Shown here: one piece after another, positions 20,576-28,701 of the stretch | Layout: each line of letters begins with the position of its first letter | How positions within the stretch are numbered: position 1 is the first letter of the stretch | Program-made: the position numbers and the translations under genes | The notes under the pieces: generated by a model | What the model saw: the letters and a program-made list of their open reading frames with translations, nothing else | Databases searched by the model: none | What the model was told of the DNA's origin: nothing | Assembly (NCBI GenBank): GCA_024235015.1 | Contig: JACKNG010000007.1 | Coordinates: 226,501 to 290,500 of the forward strand | Length of the DNA: 64,000 nt | Source: Gammaproteobacteria bacterium | GTDB lineage: Bacteria > Pseudomonadota > Gammaproteobacteria > Ga0077536 | Reading direction: 5' to 3'

Positions 20576-22075
20576 TCAGCCGCGGTCGAGGCTGGCGCGG
20601 TTCCGCCCGCTGGCCGGGTCGTGGTCGAGGCGTACACGACGGCCGACGACGTTGTCACTGGTCAGCGCGGCGAAGGTGGCGTCGTCCTGGTCGCTGTTGG
20701 CGACGAAGCGCAGGCCTTCGTCGGTGCGGCCGTAGACGATGCCGCGCACCGGTGACTGGTCACGCGCGTAGACCACCGTCCAGGTTTCGATCGTCCCGCC
20801 GCCGCCGGCTTCCTCGGTCCGCGCCACCGGGCCGTCGCCGGCCAGCGGCGCGGCGGCGTCTTCCCGATCGTGCCGGCCGAGGTCGACGTCACCGGGCGTG
20901 TCGGCGTAGATGCCGACGGCGTGCTTGTGCATGAACCAGCCGAGCGCGGTGGCCATGCCCGAACGCAGGCGACCGGCGGCGATGTTCTCCGCCAGGCTCG
21001 CGATGCCGTGCAGGGCGTAGTTGCTGCCCGGGCCGCCGAAGTAGCCGAGACCGCCGGTCTGGGTCAGCGCGCGCGGGTCGTCGTCGGCGATACCGAGTTC
21101 GCCGCGGGCGACGTTGACCGCGCAGGGAAAGCAGCTGTAGAGGTCGAAACCCTCGAGCTCGGACACGCCCAGGCCGGCACGCGCCTGGGCCTTGCGCGCC
21201 GCCTGCACCAGCGGCGGGCTGCGGGTGAAATCGGCCTTGTCGACGAGGAAGCGCTGGTGGTCCTTGGCGAAGCCGCCACCGCGGAAATAGACCGCCTGCG
21301 CCGCGCCATCGCGCAGGGACCGCGCGACTTTCTCCGTCGTCATCAGGACCGCTGCGCCGAGATCGGCCATCACCAGCGAGACCATGCGCTTGGTGTAGGG
21401 GAAGCAGATGGGGCGGTTGTCGGGCGCCGGCGTGGTGATGGCGGCGGCGCTCGACGGCGCGCGGGTCCAGGCGTTGGGATGACCGGCGGCGACCTCGCTG
21501 AAGCGCGCGAGCTGGCCGCCGACCTTGTCCAGCCAGGCCGCCAGCGGCAGCCCGGAACGTGCCCACAGCGCGTTCTCGAACAGCGGGAAGCCGTGGATGG
21601 GCAGGGTCACGCCGTGGCGCTGCTCGTAGGCGTCGCTGCCGACGGCATCCTCGGCGTCGTAGTCCGCGGGAATGCCCTGGATCAGCGCGGCCTCGCCGCG
21701 CACGTCGGTGTCCGCACGCGGGTAGAAGGTCTCCGCACCGCAGATGAGCACCGCGCGGGCCTCGCCGCGGGCGAGCATGCCAGCGGCCTGGTTGACGAAG
21801 TTCTGCGGCACCTCGCCGCCGATCCCCGAGACCCGCACGTGGGCCGGCCGGATGCCGAGCCGGTGCGCGATCTCGGCGCCCGGCTCGATGAGGTTGCGGC
21901 TCTGCGTGCGCACCACCAGCAGGGCATCGACCAGCGGCCAGATGCCGGCCCCGGCAACGGCGCCGGCGTCGCGCGCGGCGCGCTCCATCATGTCGACGGG
22001 ATCGAGGTAGGGCGGCGTGGCGGATTTCGGCTGCGTGACCTGGCCCCAGCCGGCGATGACGACGCGTTCTGGCAT
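20576..22075 (-). CDS. Thiolase-like protein type 1 with extra C-terminal domain
   Basis: Thiolase-fold protein of 499 aa (usual acetyltransferases are ~390). Residues ~1-410 carry the duplicated thiolase core: RVVIAGWGQVTQP, RAVLICGAETFYPRAD, YSCFPCAVNVARGELG and TQTGGLGYFGGPGSNYALHG. A beta-rich extension (~420-499, IETWTVVYARDQSPVRGIVY onward) matches the additional domain of TLP1 proteins of mycobacteria. The classic N-terminal nucleophile Cys context (CxSG) is absent, so a degradative thiolase reaction is not assured. CoA-ester binding or a non-canonical acyl transfer is possible. A TATAGT -10 lies 27-32 nt upstream of the ATG. Confidence 0.87.
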   Translation of the reverse strand: MPERVVIAGWGQVTQPKSATPPYLDPVDMMERAARDAGAVAGAGIWPLVDALLVVRTQSRNLIEPGAEIAHRLGIRPAHVRVSGIGGEVPQNFVNQAAGMLARGEARAVLICGAETFYPRADTDVRGEAALIQGIPADYDAEDAVGSDAYEQRHGVTLPIHGFPLFENALWARSGLPLAAWLDKVGGQLARFSEVAAGHPNAWTRAPSSAAAITTPAPDNRPICFPYTKRMVSLVMADLGAAVLMTTEKVARSLRDGAAQAVYFRGGGFAKDHQRFLVDKADFTRSPPLVQAARKAQARAGLGVSELEGFDLYSCFPCAVNVARGELGIADDDPRALTQTGGLGYFGGPGSNYALHGIASLAENIAAGRLRSGMATALGWFMHKHAVGIYADTPGDVDLGRHDREDAAAPLAGDGPVARTEEAGGGGTIETWTVVYARDQSPVRGIVYGRTDEGLRFVANSDQDDATFAALTSDNVVGRRVRLDHDPASGRNRASLDRG

Positions 22076-22101
22076 GACGACTCTCCCCTGGCGGAGGAGC
22101 G

Positions 22102-22107
22102 ACTATA
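22102..22107 (-). promoter_or_regulatory. -10 box of the thiolase-like gene
   Basis: TATAGT on the minus strand within GCGCTATAGTCGCTCC, 27-32 nt upstream of the start codon. The near-identical GCGCTATAGTC occurs before the Baeyer-Villiger gene (61603-61608, minus), suggesting a shared promoter style without a recognisable -35. Confidence 0.5.
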
Positions 22108-22158
22108 GCGCACGGGGGAAAGGGGGCCGGTTTTTCTGCCCTGTCCCTTTTCCGCCAG

Positions 22159-22932
22159 TCAGCGCGGCTTGATGAAGCGCAGCACGAAGCGGTCGGTGTG
22201 ATGGCGGATGGCATCCTCGAACACGTTGAGGCTGCGATCGTCGTCGGGGTTGCGCAGCACGTCGCTGCGCGCGACGAGTTCGAAGCCGGCGCGCTGCCAG
22301 TCGGCGACCGCGTAGTCCTCGTCGATGCGGTGCAGGTGTTGCACGGCGGTCGCGCCGCTGCCGGCGACGGCGGCGTGGTCGACGATGACGACGCTGCCGC
22401 CGGGCTTGAGCGCGCGCTGCACCTGGCCGAAGAACCATTCGCGCCCCGGCAGCGGGGAAAAGTCGGCGAAGAAGTAGAGGTCGTGGTAGCCGAGCCCGAT
22501 GAAAACGAGATCGAAACGCGCTTCGCCGAGGCCGAGGTCGTTGATCTCGGCGTCGTGCACGGTCACGCCGGGCACGCGACCGTCGTCGAAGCGGGCGTCG
22601 AGCAGCTTGCCTGCGAAGTTACGGTAGGCGGTGTTGGTGTGGGCGACGACGTGACCGGTGGGACCGACGGCGCGGGCGAAGAGCTCCGCCCAGTAGCCGC
22701 CGCCGGTGAACAGGTCGAGCACTGCCATGCCGGGTTCGACGCCGGCGAAGGTGAGGATGTCGGCCGGTCTGCTGAGTTCGTCACGCTCGCGATCGCGTTG
22801 CCAGCGGGCGGCATCGTCGACGGCGGCGGTGACGTGGGGTGGGATGTCCGCCGCCCGACTGCTCACCGGACCCGCGCCGGCGAGCAGGGCGAGGGCGCAC
22901 AGGGGCAGGGTGTGGCGCAGGAAACTCGGCAT
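22159..22932 (-). CDS. Predicted class I SAM-dependent methyltransferase with signal peptide
   Basis: Protein of 257 aa. Residues 1-~28 form a Sec-type signal (LPLCALALLAGAGPVSSRAA). The rest resembles the predicted methyltransferases of COG4798: a helical lead WQRDRERDELSRPADILTF, SAM motif I VLDLFTGGGYWAELFARAVG (residues ~75-94), the acidic strand VHDAEINDLG and motif LKPGGSVVIVDHAA. An exported SAM enzyme is odd because SAM is cytosolic; related annotated proteins do carry such signals, so the real activity may differ. TACAGT at 22975-22980 (minus) is a plausible -10. Divergent from the PEP-CTERM protein gene. Confidence 0.85.
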   Translation of the reverse strand: MPSFLRHTLPLCALALLAGAGPVSSRAADIPPHVTAAVDDAARWQRDRERDELSRPADILTFAGVEPGMAVLDLFTGGGYWAELFARAVGPTGHVVAHTNTAYRNFAGKLLDARFDDGRVPGVTVHDAEINDLGLGEARFDLVFIGLGYHDLYFFADFSPLPGREWFFGQVQRALKPGGSVVIVDHAAVAGSGATAVQHLHRIDEDYAVADWQRAGFELVARSDVLRNPDDDRSLNVFEDAIRHHTDRFVLRFIKPR

Positions 22933-23142
22933 GGTGGCGACCTCGGGGCGCGTGACGTCCCGCTACTGTAAAGGAATCGCGGCAGGGGTGGCGGCGCCGC
23001 GAAATGCTGACGCCGGTCATAGCGGGCGCCGGGCGCGGACGTAAGATGCCTCGCCCCCTGATGCCGCGCACCGATGTCGGTATCGATTCCCGAGTGTCGC
23101 CTCGACGAGCGGTGCGCGGTCCCAACCATGCCTGGAGGACCC

Positions 23143-23841
23143 ATGCCGCGTTCGACGTCCGTTCGTGCTTTCCTGTGCCTGTCCCTGCTCACCGCGGCGC
23201 CGCTCGCGCCAGCCGAATCGGTGCCGACGTGGGCGACCGATACCAGTGCCTCCGCGTCGGTGTTCACCGGCACGCCCGACCCGGTGCGGAAAACCGTCAC
23301 CGGGGAGACCGCATCCCAGGTCGACGTGCTGTTCGCGAGTGCCGAATCCTACGCCGGTCCAGGCTACGCCTCGGCCTATTCGACCGCGCGCGGTTCGGTC
23401 GACCCGCTGTTCTACCAGACCCACTCCGCGGCGCGCGCCGATGCCGAGTTGAACGGACTGGAGGCCGGCCGCTACCGCGTCAGCTTCCTCTACGTCGTGC
23501 TGTCGGCGGGGCCGGGCGACCTCTACGGCAACAGTGCCGCGGTCGGCTACCAGTACGGCAGCACGATGGTCGAACTGGAGGGAACGGGTGGCGGGCTCTA
23601 CACGGCGGACATCCAGCTTGCCGACGACGTGCCCGGCATCGGCAGCTGGATCGCGTTCTTCGCCTGGTCGAACAGCTACGCGGCGCTCGGCGAGGCAGGC
23701 GGCAATGCCAGCCTGAGCGACGTCGAGGTCGTCCGCCTGCCGGACCAGCCGGTGTTGCCGGCGCCGTTGCCAGCCTCGATCGTGCTGGGCACTTCGGCGC
23801 TCGCCCTGTTGACGGGGCGGCGGCGCCGCCAACCGGGCTGA
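23143..23841 (+). CDS. PEP-CTERM-type secreted protein, function unknown
   Basis: Protein of 232 aa with a signal peptide (residues 1-~26), a beta-rich middle with many Ser/Tyr/Ala, and a C-terminal sorting signal: LPAPLPAS (from ~205), a hydrophobic helix, then RRRRQPG at the end. This layout is that of exosortase substrates (PEP-CTERM), which are cut and attached to the envelope or released with exopolysaccharide. No enzymatic motif is visible; the middle resembles a small jelly-roll domain (LNGLEAGRYRVSFLYVV). The ATG is set by GGAGGA 4-9 nt upstream. No exosortase gene is in the window. Confidence 0.8.
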   Translation: MPRSTSVRAFLCLSLLTAAPLAPAESVPTWATDTSASASVFTGTPDPVRKTVTGETASQVDVLFASAESYAGPGYASAYSTARGSVDPLFYQTHSAARADAELNGLEAGRYRVSFLYVVLSAGPGDLYGNSAAVGYQYGSTMVELEGTGGGLYTADIQLADDVPGIGSWIAFFAWSNSYAALGEAGGNASLSDVEVVRLPDQPVLPAPLPASIVLGTSALALLTGRRRRQPG

Positions 23842-23853
23842 TGCGCGCGGCGC

Positions 23854-24939
23854 TCAGTCGCGCAGGCGGAACTCGTCGAACAGTTCGGGCCGGAAATCCA
23901 TGCCATGCCCCGGCCGCCCGGGCGGCGCCATGCGCCCGTTCACCGGCCGCAGCGGTTCGACCCACAAGTGGTCGAACCAGCCCATGTATTCGAGCCAGGA
24001 GGGATTGGGGATGCTGGCGAGGAGATGGGTGGCGAGTTCGGGGAAGAGGTGCGGGGCGATGGTGATGCCGGCGGCGTGCGCTTGCTCGGCGATGACACGC
24101 AGCTCGGTATAGCCGCCACGCATGAGATCCGGCTGCAGGATGGGCAGGGCGCCGCTGGCGAGGAAGGGTTCGAGGTCGTGGTGGGTGAAGTGGTTCTCGC
24201 CGCCCACCACCGGCGTCGCGAGGGCCGCGGCGACGCGGTGGTAGCCGGCGAAGTCGTCGGCGACGACCGGTTCTTCCAGCCAGGTGAGCGCAAACTCGTC
24301 GAGGCGGCGGCCGACCGTGATCGCCTCGTCCGCCGTCCAGCCCTGGTTGACGTCGACCATGATGGCGATGTCGTCACCGAGCGCCGCGCGCATGTCGCGC
24401 ACGTTGGCGACGTCCTCGTCATGGGTGAAGCAGTGCGCGACCTGCATCTTGATGGCGTCGAAGCCCTGGGCGACGAAGGCCCGGGCCTTCTCGATCATGC
24501 CGTCGTGGCCGAGGCCGCGGAAACAGCCCGAGCCGTAGACCGGCAGCGGGTCGGGGCGCCCGCCCCACAGCCGCCACAACGGTTCGCCGCGGGCGCGGCC
24601 GAGCGCGTCCCACAGCGCGACGTCGAGCGCCGACTGTGCCATCACCGTGATGCCCATGCGGCCCTGGATGAAGGTCGCGCGCCACAGCTTCTGCCACAGC
24701 GCGGGGACGTCGTCGAGCGCTTCGCCGAGCAGCAGCGGCGCGAGCATTTCGTGCACGCAGGTTTCCAGCGTGCGCAGGCCGCCGGCCAGCGGCTGCAGGT
24801 GGCCGGTGCCGATCACGCCGTCGCTGGTCTCGACCTCGACCACCAGCAGGTCGATGTGTTCGAGGGCGAGGAAGCCGACCTTGGGCGGGTCGACGAAGGG
24901 CACGCGCAGGCGGTGGGTACGGATGTCGGCGATGCTCAT
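23854..24939 (-). CDS. Mandelate racemase/muconate lactonizing family (enolase superfamily) enzyme
   Basis: Enolase-superfamily protein of 361 aa with an N-terminal capping domain and a (beta/alpha)7 barrel. Barrel residues visible: Lys in DAIKMQV (a K-x-Q form rather than K-x-K), metal ligands Asp in IMVDVNQGW, Glu in WLEEPV and Glu in VGGENHF, the QPDLMRGG strand, and His in IAPHLFPE. Lys plus His favour an MR-like dehydratase or racemase acting on an acid sugar or similar hydroxy acid. The ATG overlaps the upstream gene's stop (ATGA), so it is translated with the gamma-carbonic-anhydrase-like gene. The ~48-codon longer frame belongs to that gene's shadow. Confidence 0.9.
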   Translation of the reverse strand: MSIADIRTHRLRVPFVDPPKVGFLALEHIDLLVVEVETSDGVIGTGHLQPLAGGLRTLETCVHEMLAPLLLGEALDDVPALWQKLWRATFIQGRMGITVMAQSALDVALWDALGRARGEPLWRLWGGRPDPLPVYGSGCFRGLGHDGMIEKARAFVAQGFDAIKMQVAHCFTHDEDVANVRDMRAALGDDIAIMVDVNQGWTADEAITVGRRLDEFALTWLEEPVVADDFAGYHRVAAALATPVVGGENHFTHHDLEPFLASGALPILQPDLMRGGYTELRVIAEQAHAAGITIAPHLFPELATHLLASIPNPSWLEYMGWFDHLWVEPLRPVNGRMAPPGRPGHGMDFRPELFDEFRLRD

Positions 24940-25499
24940 GCCCGCCCCCCGGTGGCCGCCGCGGCCACGCTCGCGGCGAGGAACTCGTCCTTCACCGTCA
25001 CGTAGTGGTGCGCGCTGTAGTGCAATTGTTCGACCTGGCGCGCGGTGAGTGGGCGTACCTCGCGCGCCGGGTTGCCGGCCCACAGGGTGCCGCGGGTCAG
25101 GCGCTTACCCGGCGGCACCAGGGCGCCGGCGGCGACCATCACCTCGTCCTCGAGCACGGCGCCGTCGAGCACCGTGGCGTTCATGCCGACGAGGCAGGCA
25201 TTGCCGATGCTGCAGGCGTGCAACACCACGCCGTGGCCGATGGTGACGTCGTCGCCGATGTCGAGCGCTCGCCCACCCGGCACGAAGGGGCCGTCGTGGG
25301 TGACGTGCAGCACCGCGCCGTCCTGCACGCTGGTGCGCGCGCCGATGCGGATGGCCTGGACGTCGCCGCGCACGACCGCGCACGGCCACACCGAGCTGTC
25401 GTCGCCGAGCACGACGTCGCCGATGACGACCGCGGCGTCGTCGACGTAGACGCGCTGGCCGAGCTGCGGCCAGTGGCCGCGGTAGGGTCGCAATGACAT
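24936..25499 (-). CDS. Gamma-carbonic-anhydrase-like hexapeptide-repeat protein
   Basis: Left-handed beta-helix protein of 187 aa of the YrdA/gamma-CA group. Hexapeptide turns run through ~residues 20-140 (VVIGDVVLGDDSSVWPCAVV, RGDVQAIRIGARTSVQDGAV, DIGDDVTIGHGVVLHACSIG). The metal-binding His residues are in HVTHD and IGHGVVLHA, and a C-terminal amphipathic helix follows. Carbonic anhydrase activity is possible but many homologues are inactive or act as acyl-binding scaffolds. The ATG is preferred to a GTG 12 nt upstream because CGAGG is correctly spaced. It is first in a two-gene unit with the enolase-superfamily enzyme. Confidence 0.9.
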   Translation of the reverse strand: MSLRPYRGHWPQLGQRVYVDDAAVVIGDVVLGDDSSVWPCAVVRGDVQAIRIGARTSVQDGAVLHVTHDGPFVPGGRALDIGDDVTIGHGVVLHACSIGNACLVGMNATVLDGAVLEDEVMVAAGALVPPGKRLTRGTLWAGNPAREVRPLTARQVEQLHYSAHHYVTVKDEFLAASVAAAATGGRA

Positions 25500-25747
25500 G
25501 GCCTCGAGCACCGGGAATGGACTGCGCGCATCTTAGCAAGCGACGCGGTGACGTCGGCTGCGCGGATCCCGTGGCGGTGACGGCGTCCCCGGTACCAGGC
25601 CCGGGGTGCCGCGGCCGGCGCGTGCGGTTTATGCTGCGCGCTCGCCGCGCGGCGCCGGCGACGGACGCGTGTCGTCGGCATCGGACCGTCGCCTGGCGGC
25701 GTTCATCGTCACGCACCGCGACCGGCGTCGACACCAGGGCCACTGCC

Positions 25748-26770
25748 ATGAACGCCAACCCGCCGACCCCGATCCCGACCGTGCTGACGACCGACGTCGC
25801 CACGGCCGCCGACGCCCTGCGCGCCGGCAAGCTGGTCGCCTTCGCCACCGAGACCGTCTACGGCCTCGGTGCCAACGCGCTGGATGCCAGCGCCGTGGCG
25901 CGCATCTTCGCCGCCAAGGAGCGGCCGCTGTTCGACCCGCTGATCGTCCACCTCGCCGCGCGCGAGGCGATCGGCGAGGTCTGCAACGCTGTGCCGCCGC
26001 TGGCCGAGCGCCTCATCGAAGCCTTCTGGCCGGGCCCGCTGACCCTGGTGCTGCCGCGCCGCGACGTCGTGCCGGACCTCGTCACCGCGGGCCTGCCGGA
26101 CGTCGCTGTGCGCGTGCCGGACCATGCGCTGGCGCGGGCGCTGATCGCGCGCGCCGGGGTGCCCGTCGCCGCGCCCAGCGCCAACCTGTTCGGGCGGGTC
26201 AGCCCGACCACCGCCGCGCACGTCATGGAACAGCTCGATGGCCGCATCGAGGTCGTGCTCGACGGCGGGCCGTGCCGGGTCGGCGTGGAGTCGACCATCG
26301 TCGCCTTCGACGCCGGCGAGCGCCCGCGCGTGCTGCGCTACGGGGGACTCGCGGTGGAAGCACTCGAGGCGGTGTGCGGAACGCTCGCCCTGCCGCAGGC
26401 CGCGGCGCGCCACCCGGGCGCCGCACCGGGCGCGCAGCCGGCGCCGGGCATGCTCGAGCAGCACTACGCGCCGCGTAAACCGCTGACCCTGCTCGACACC
26501 CTGGCCGAGGCCGACGCCGCGCAGCGCGCGGCCATCGCCCGGGGCACGCTCGGCGTGCTCGCTTTCCGTGGCCTGCCGCCCGGCTGCGTGGCGCCGGTGA
26601 TCGAAACCCTGTCTGCGGCCGGTTCACTGGAAGAGGCGGCGACGCGGCTGTTCGCGGCCCTGCGCCGGCTCGATGCCGCGGCGGTGGCGGGGATCGTCGC
26701 CGAGCGCGTGCCGGATAGCGGCCTCGGCCGCGCCGTCAACGATCGCCTGCGCCGCGCCGCGCACGCCTGA
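25748..26770 (+). CDS. tsaC: Threonylcarbamoyl-AMP synthase (Sua5/TsaC type)
   Basis: Makes threonylcarbamoyl-AMP from Thr, bicarbonate and ATP for the t6A37 modification of ANN-decoding tRNAs. The 340 aa contain the YrdC/Sua5 domain (~15-200), with GKLVAFATETVYGLGANALD, KERPLFDPLIVHL, WPGPLTLVLPR, VPVAAPSANLFGRVSPTTA and VGVESTIVAF. A linker with GMLEQHYAPRKPL leads to a C-terminal Sua5 domain, so it is the long Sua5 form rather than the ~190-residue TsaC. The ATG follows a long non-coding frame extension. The ThDP enzyme gene follows after 57 nt with its own TATACT box (26794-26799). Confidence 0.94.
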   Translation: MNANPPTPIPTVLTTDVATAADALRAGKLVAFATETVYGLGANALDASAVARIFAAKERPLFDPLIVHLAAREAIGEVCNAVPPLAERLIEAFWPGPLTLVLPRRDVVPDLVTAGLPDVAVRVPDHALARALIARAGVPVAAPSANLFGRVSPTTAAHVMEQLDGRIEVVLDGGPCRVGVESTIVAFDAGERPRVLRYGGLAVEALEAVCGTLALPQAAARHPGAAPGAQPAPGMLEQHYAPRKPLTLLDTLAEADAAQRAAIARGTLGVLAFRGLPPGCVAPVIETLSAAGSLEEAATRLFAALRRLDAAAVAGIVAERVPDSGLGRAVNDRLRRAAHA

Positions 26771-26827
26771 GCGGCTACGCGCCGGCACCGCCCTATACTG
26801 CCGCCGTCGCCACGCCGGGTTCCGTCC

Positions 26828-28534
26828 ATGCACGCACCGCTGCCCCGCACCGCCGCCGAGGCCTTCCTGCTCAGCCTGTCCGCCACCGGCATCGCGCATT
26901 TCTTCGCCAATCCCGGCACCGATTGCGCGCCGCTGATCGAGGGCTATGCCCACGGCGCCGCCCGGGGCTGGACCCTGCCGCGGCCGATCGCCTGCGTGCA
27001 CGAGACCCTGGCCGTCGGCATGGCCCACGGTGCCAGCCTGGTCACGGGTGAAGCGCAGGCGGTGATGCTGCACACCAACGTCGGCCTCGCCAACGGCGTC
27101 ATGGGCCTGCTCAACGCGGCCAGCGACCAGGTGCCGATGCTGCTGCTGTCGGGGCGCACGCCGATCGTCGAACAGGGGCGCGACGGGTGCCGCGATCTGG
27201 GCATCCACTGGGGCCAGGAGATGCGCGACCAGGCCGCGCTGGTGCGCGAGTCGTGCAAGTGGGACTACGACGCGCGTTACGGCGAGCAGCTGCCGGCGCT
27301 GGTCGAACGCGCGCTGGCCATCGCGCGCAGCGCGCCGCAGGGGCCGGTCTACCTCGCCCTGGCGCGCGAGGTGCTGGCCGAGCCGTGGCCGCGTGGCGTG
27401 CCGGCGACGGTGCCGCGTATCGCGCCAGCCGAGCCGGCGCGCCCCGCGGCCGCAGCCATCGAACGCGCCGCCGCCATCCTGGCCGGCGCCGAGCGGCCGC
27501 TGATCGTGGCCCAGCGCAGCGGCACCGACCGCCATGCCTGGCAGGCCCTGCTCGATCTCGCCGAGCGCTTCGCCCTGCCGGTGGCCGAGCACTGGAGCGT
27601 GCGGCCGGGTTTCCCCACCACCCACCCCATGCATGCCGGCTTCGCGCCGGGCGCGGCGCTGGCGAGTGCCGACGCCGTGCTGGTGCTCGATGCCATGGTG
27701 CCGTGGATCCCGGCGCACACCACCCTCGCCGCGGGTTGCCAGGTCATCCAGGCCGGCGCGGATCCGCTCAAGGTCCGCATCCCGGTCCGCGGCTACCCGA
27801 GCGATCTCACCCTCGCCGGTGACATCGGCCTGATCCTCGCAGACCTCGCCGTCGCGCTGGCCGAGCGCCTGGCGCCGGGTGATGCCGCCGTCAGCGCGCG
27901 GCGCGAGCGCCTCGCCGCCGCCCATCGCAGCGCGCGCGAGGCCCTGTTCGCCATCGCCCGCGACGGCGGCGGCGCGCCCATGCATCCCTTCTACGCCACG
28001 CGCTGCATCAACGATGCTTTCGGCGCGCAGGCAACCTACGTCAGCGAGCTGGCCCTCAACCCGGCGCTGCTGGATCTCGAACGCCCCGGCCAGTACTTCA
28101 GCCATGCCCTGTCCGGCGGCCTCGGCTGGGGCGTGCCGGCCGCGCTCGGCGTGCAGCTGGCGAAACCCGGCGAGGCCGTGGTGGCCTGCGTCGGCGACGG
28201 CAGTCATCTGTTCGCCAACCCGGTCGCCGCGCACCAGCTGGCCGAGGCCCTGGCCCTGCCGCTGCTGATCTGCGTGTTCGACAACGGCGCCTGGAACACC
28301 GTGCGGGCGGCGACCCGCGCCATGTATCCCGAGGGCGCCGCCGCCGGCAGCGCCGCGATGCCCTTGACCTCGCTCGAACCTGCGCCGGACTACGTCGCCA
28401 TCGCGCGCGCCAGCCGCGCCCATGCCGAGCGCGTGGTCGACGGCCGCGAGCTGCCGGCGGCGCTGGCGCGGGCCCGCGCGGCGATGCGCGCCGGCCAGCC
28501 CGCGCTGCTCGATCTCGTCGTGCGCGCGCCCTGA
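26828..28534 (+). CDS. ThDP-dependent acetolactate-synthase-like enzyme
   Basis: Protein of 568 aa with the three-domain ThDP architecture. The N-terminal PYR domain has FFANPGTDCAPL and the activating Glu in CVHETLAVGMAHG near residue 60. The middle domain is around 190-330, and the C-terminal PP domain has VACVGDGSHLFANPVAAHQL (GDG...N Mg/ThDP motif, ~455-474). It lacks clear FAD-site features of true acetolactate synthases, and a regulatory subunit gene is absent. It may be a benzoylformate-decarboxylase-like or lyase-type member. The reaction cannot be named from sequence. A TATACT -10 precedes it, so it seems to be its own transcription unit. Confidence 0.85.
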   Translation: MHAPLPRTAAEAFLLSLSATGIAHFFANPGTDCAPLIEGYAHGAARGWTLPRPIACVHETLAVGMAHGASLVTGEAQAVMLHTNVGLANGVMGLLNAASDQVPMLLLSGRTPIVEQGRDGCRDLGIHWGQEMRDQAALVRESCKWDYDARYGEQLPALVERALAIARSAPQGPVYLALAREVLAEPWPRGVPATVPRIAPAEPARPAAAAIERAAAILAGAERPLIVAQRSGTDRHAWQALLDLAERFALPVAEHWSVRPGFPTTHPMHAGFAPGAALASADAVLVLDAMVPWIPAHTTLAAGCQVIQAGADPLKVRIPVRGYPSDLTLAGDIGLILADLAVALAERLAPGDAAVSARRERLAAAHRSAREALFAIARDGGGAPMHPFYATRCINDAFGAQATYVSELALNPALLDLERPGQYFSHALSGGLGWGVPAALGVQLAKPGEAVVACVGDGSHLFANPVAAHQLAEALALPLLICVFDNGAWNTVRAATRAMYPEGAAAGSAAMPLTSLEPAPDYVAIARASRAHAERVVDGRELPAALARARAAMRAGQPALLDLVVRAP

Positions 28535-28628
28535 TTGCACGGGCCTGCCGCGGCCCGCTCGTCGGTCCGCGCTGCCGCAGGATGGCGTCGACGACAATGA
28601 CCCGGTCTGCGTCGATCGCATCGGCCCC

Positions 28629-28668
28629 GCGGCCTTGCTCGCTACGCTTTCCGTCGGCCTGCTAGGAT
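28629..28668 (+). promoter_or_regulatory. Repeat-derived extended -10 promoter of the serine hydrolase gene
   Basis: CCTTGCTCGCTACG leads into TTTCCGTCGGCCTGC and then TGCTAGGAT (TGn-TAGGAT, hexamer 28663-28668). The sequence is a diverged copy of the arm seen at 18299-18342 and 58374-58411, and again ends 33 nt before a start codon. Confidence 0.5.
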
Positions 28669-28701
28669 GCGCGCTTCGTCAACCGCCGAGGGAACCCCGC
28701 C

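Noticed and set aside
26624..28621. 665-codon minus-strand open frame
   Set aside because: Shadow of the ThDP enzyme gene, which has the expected cofactor motifs.
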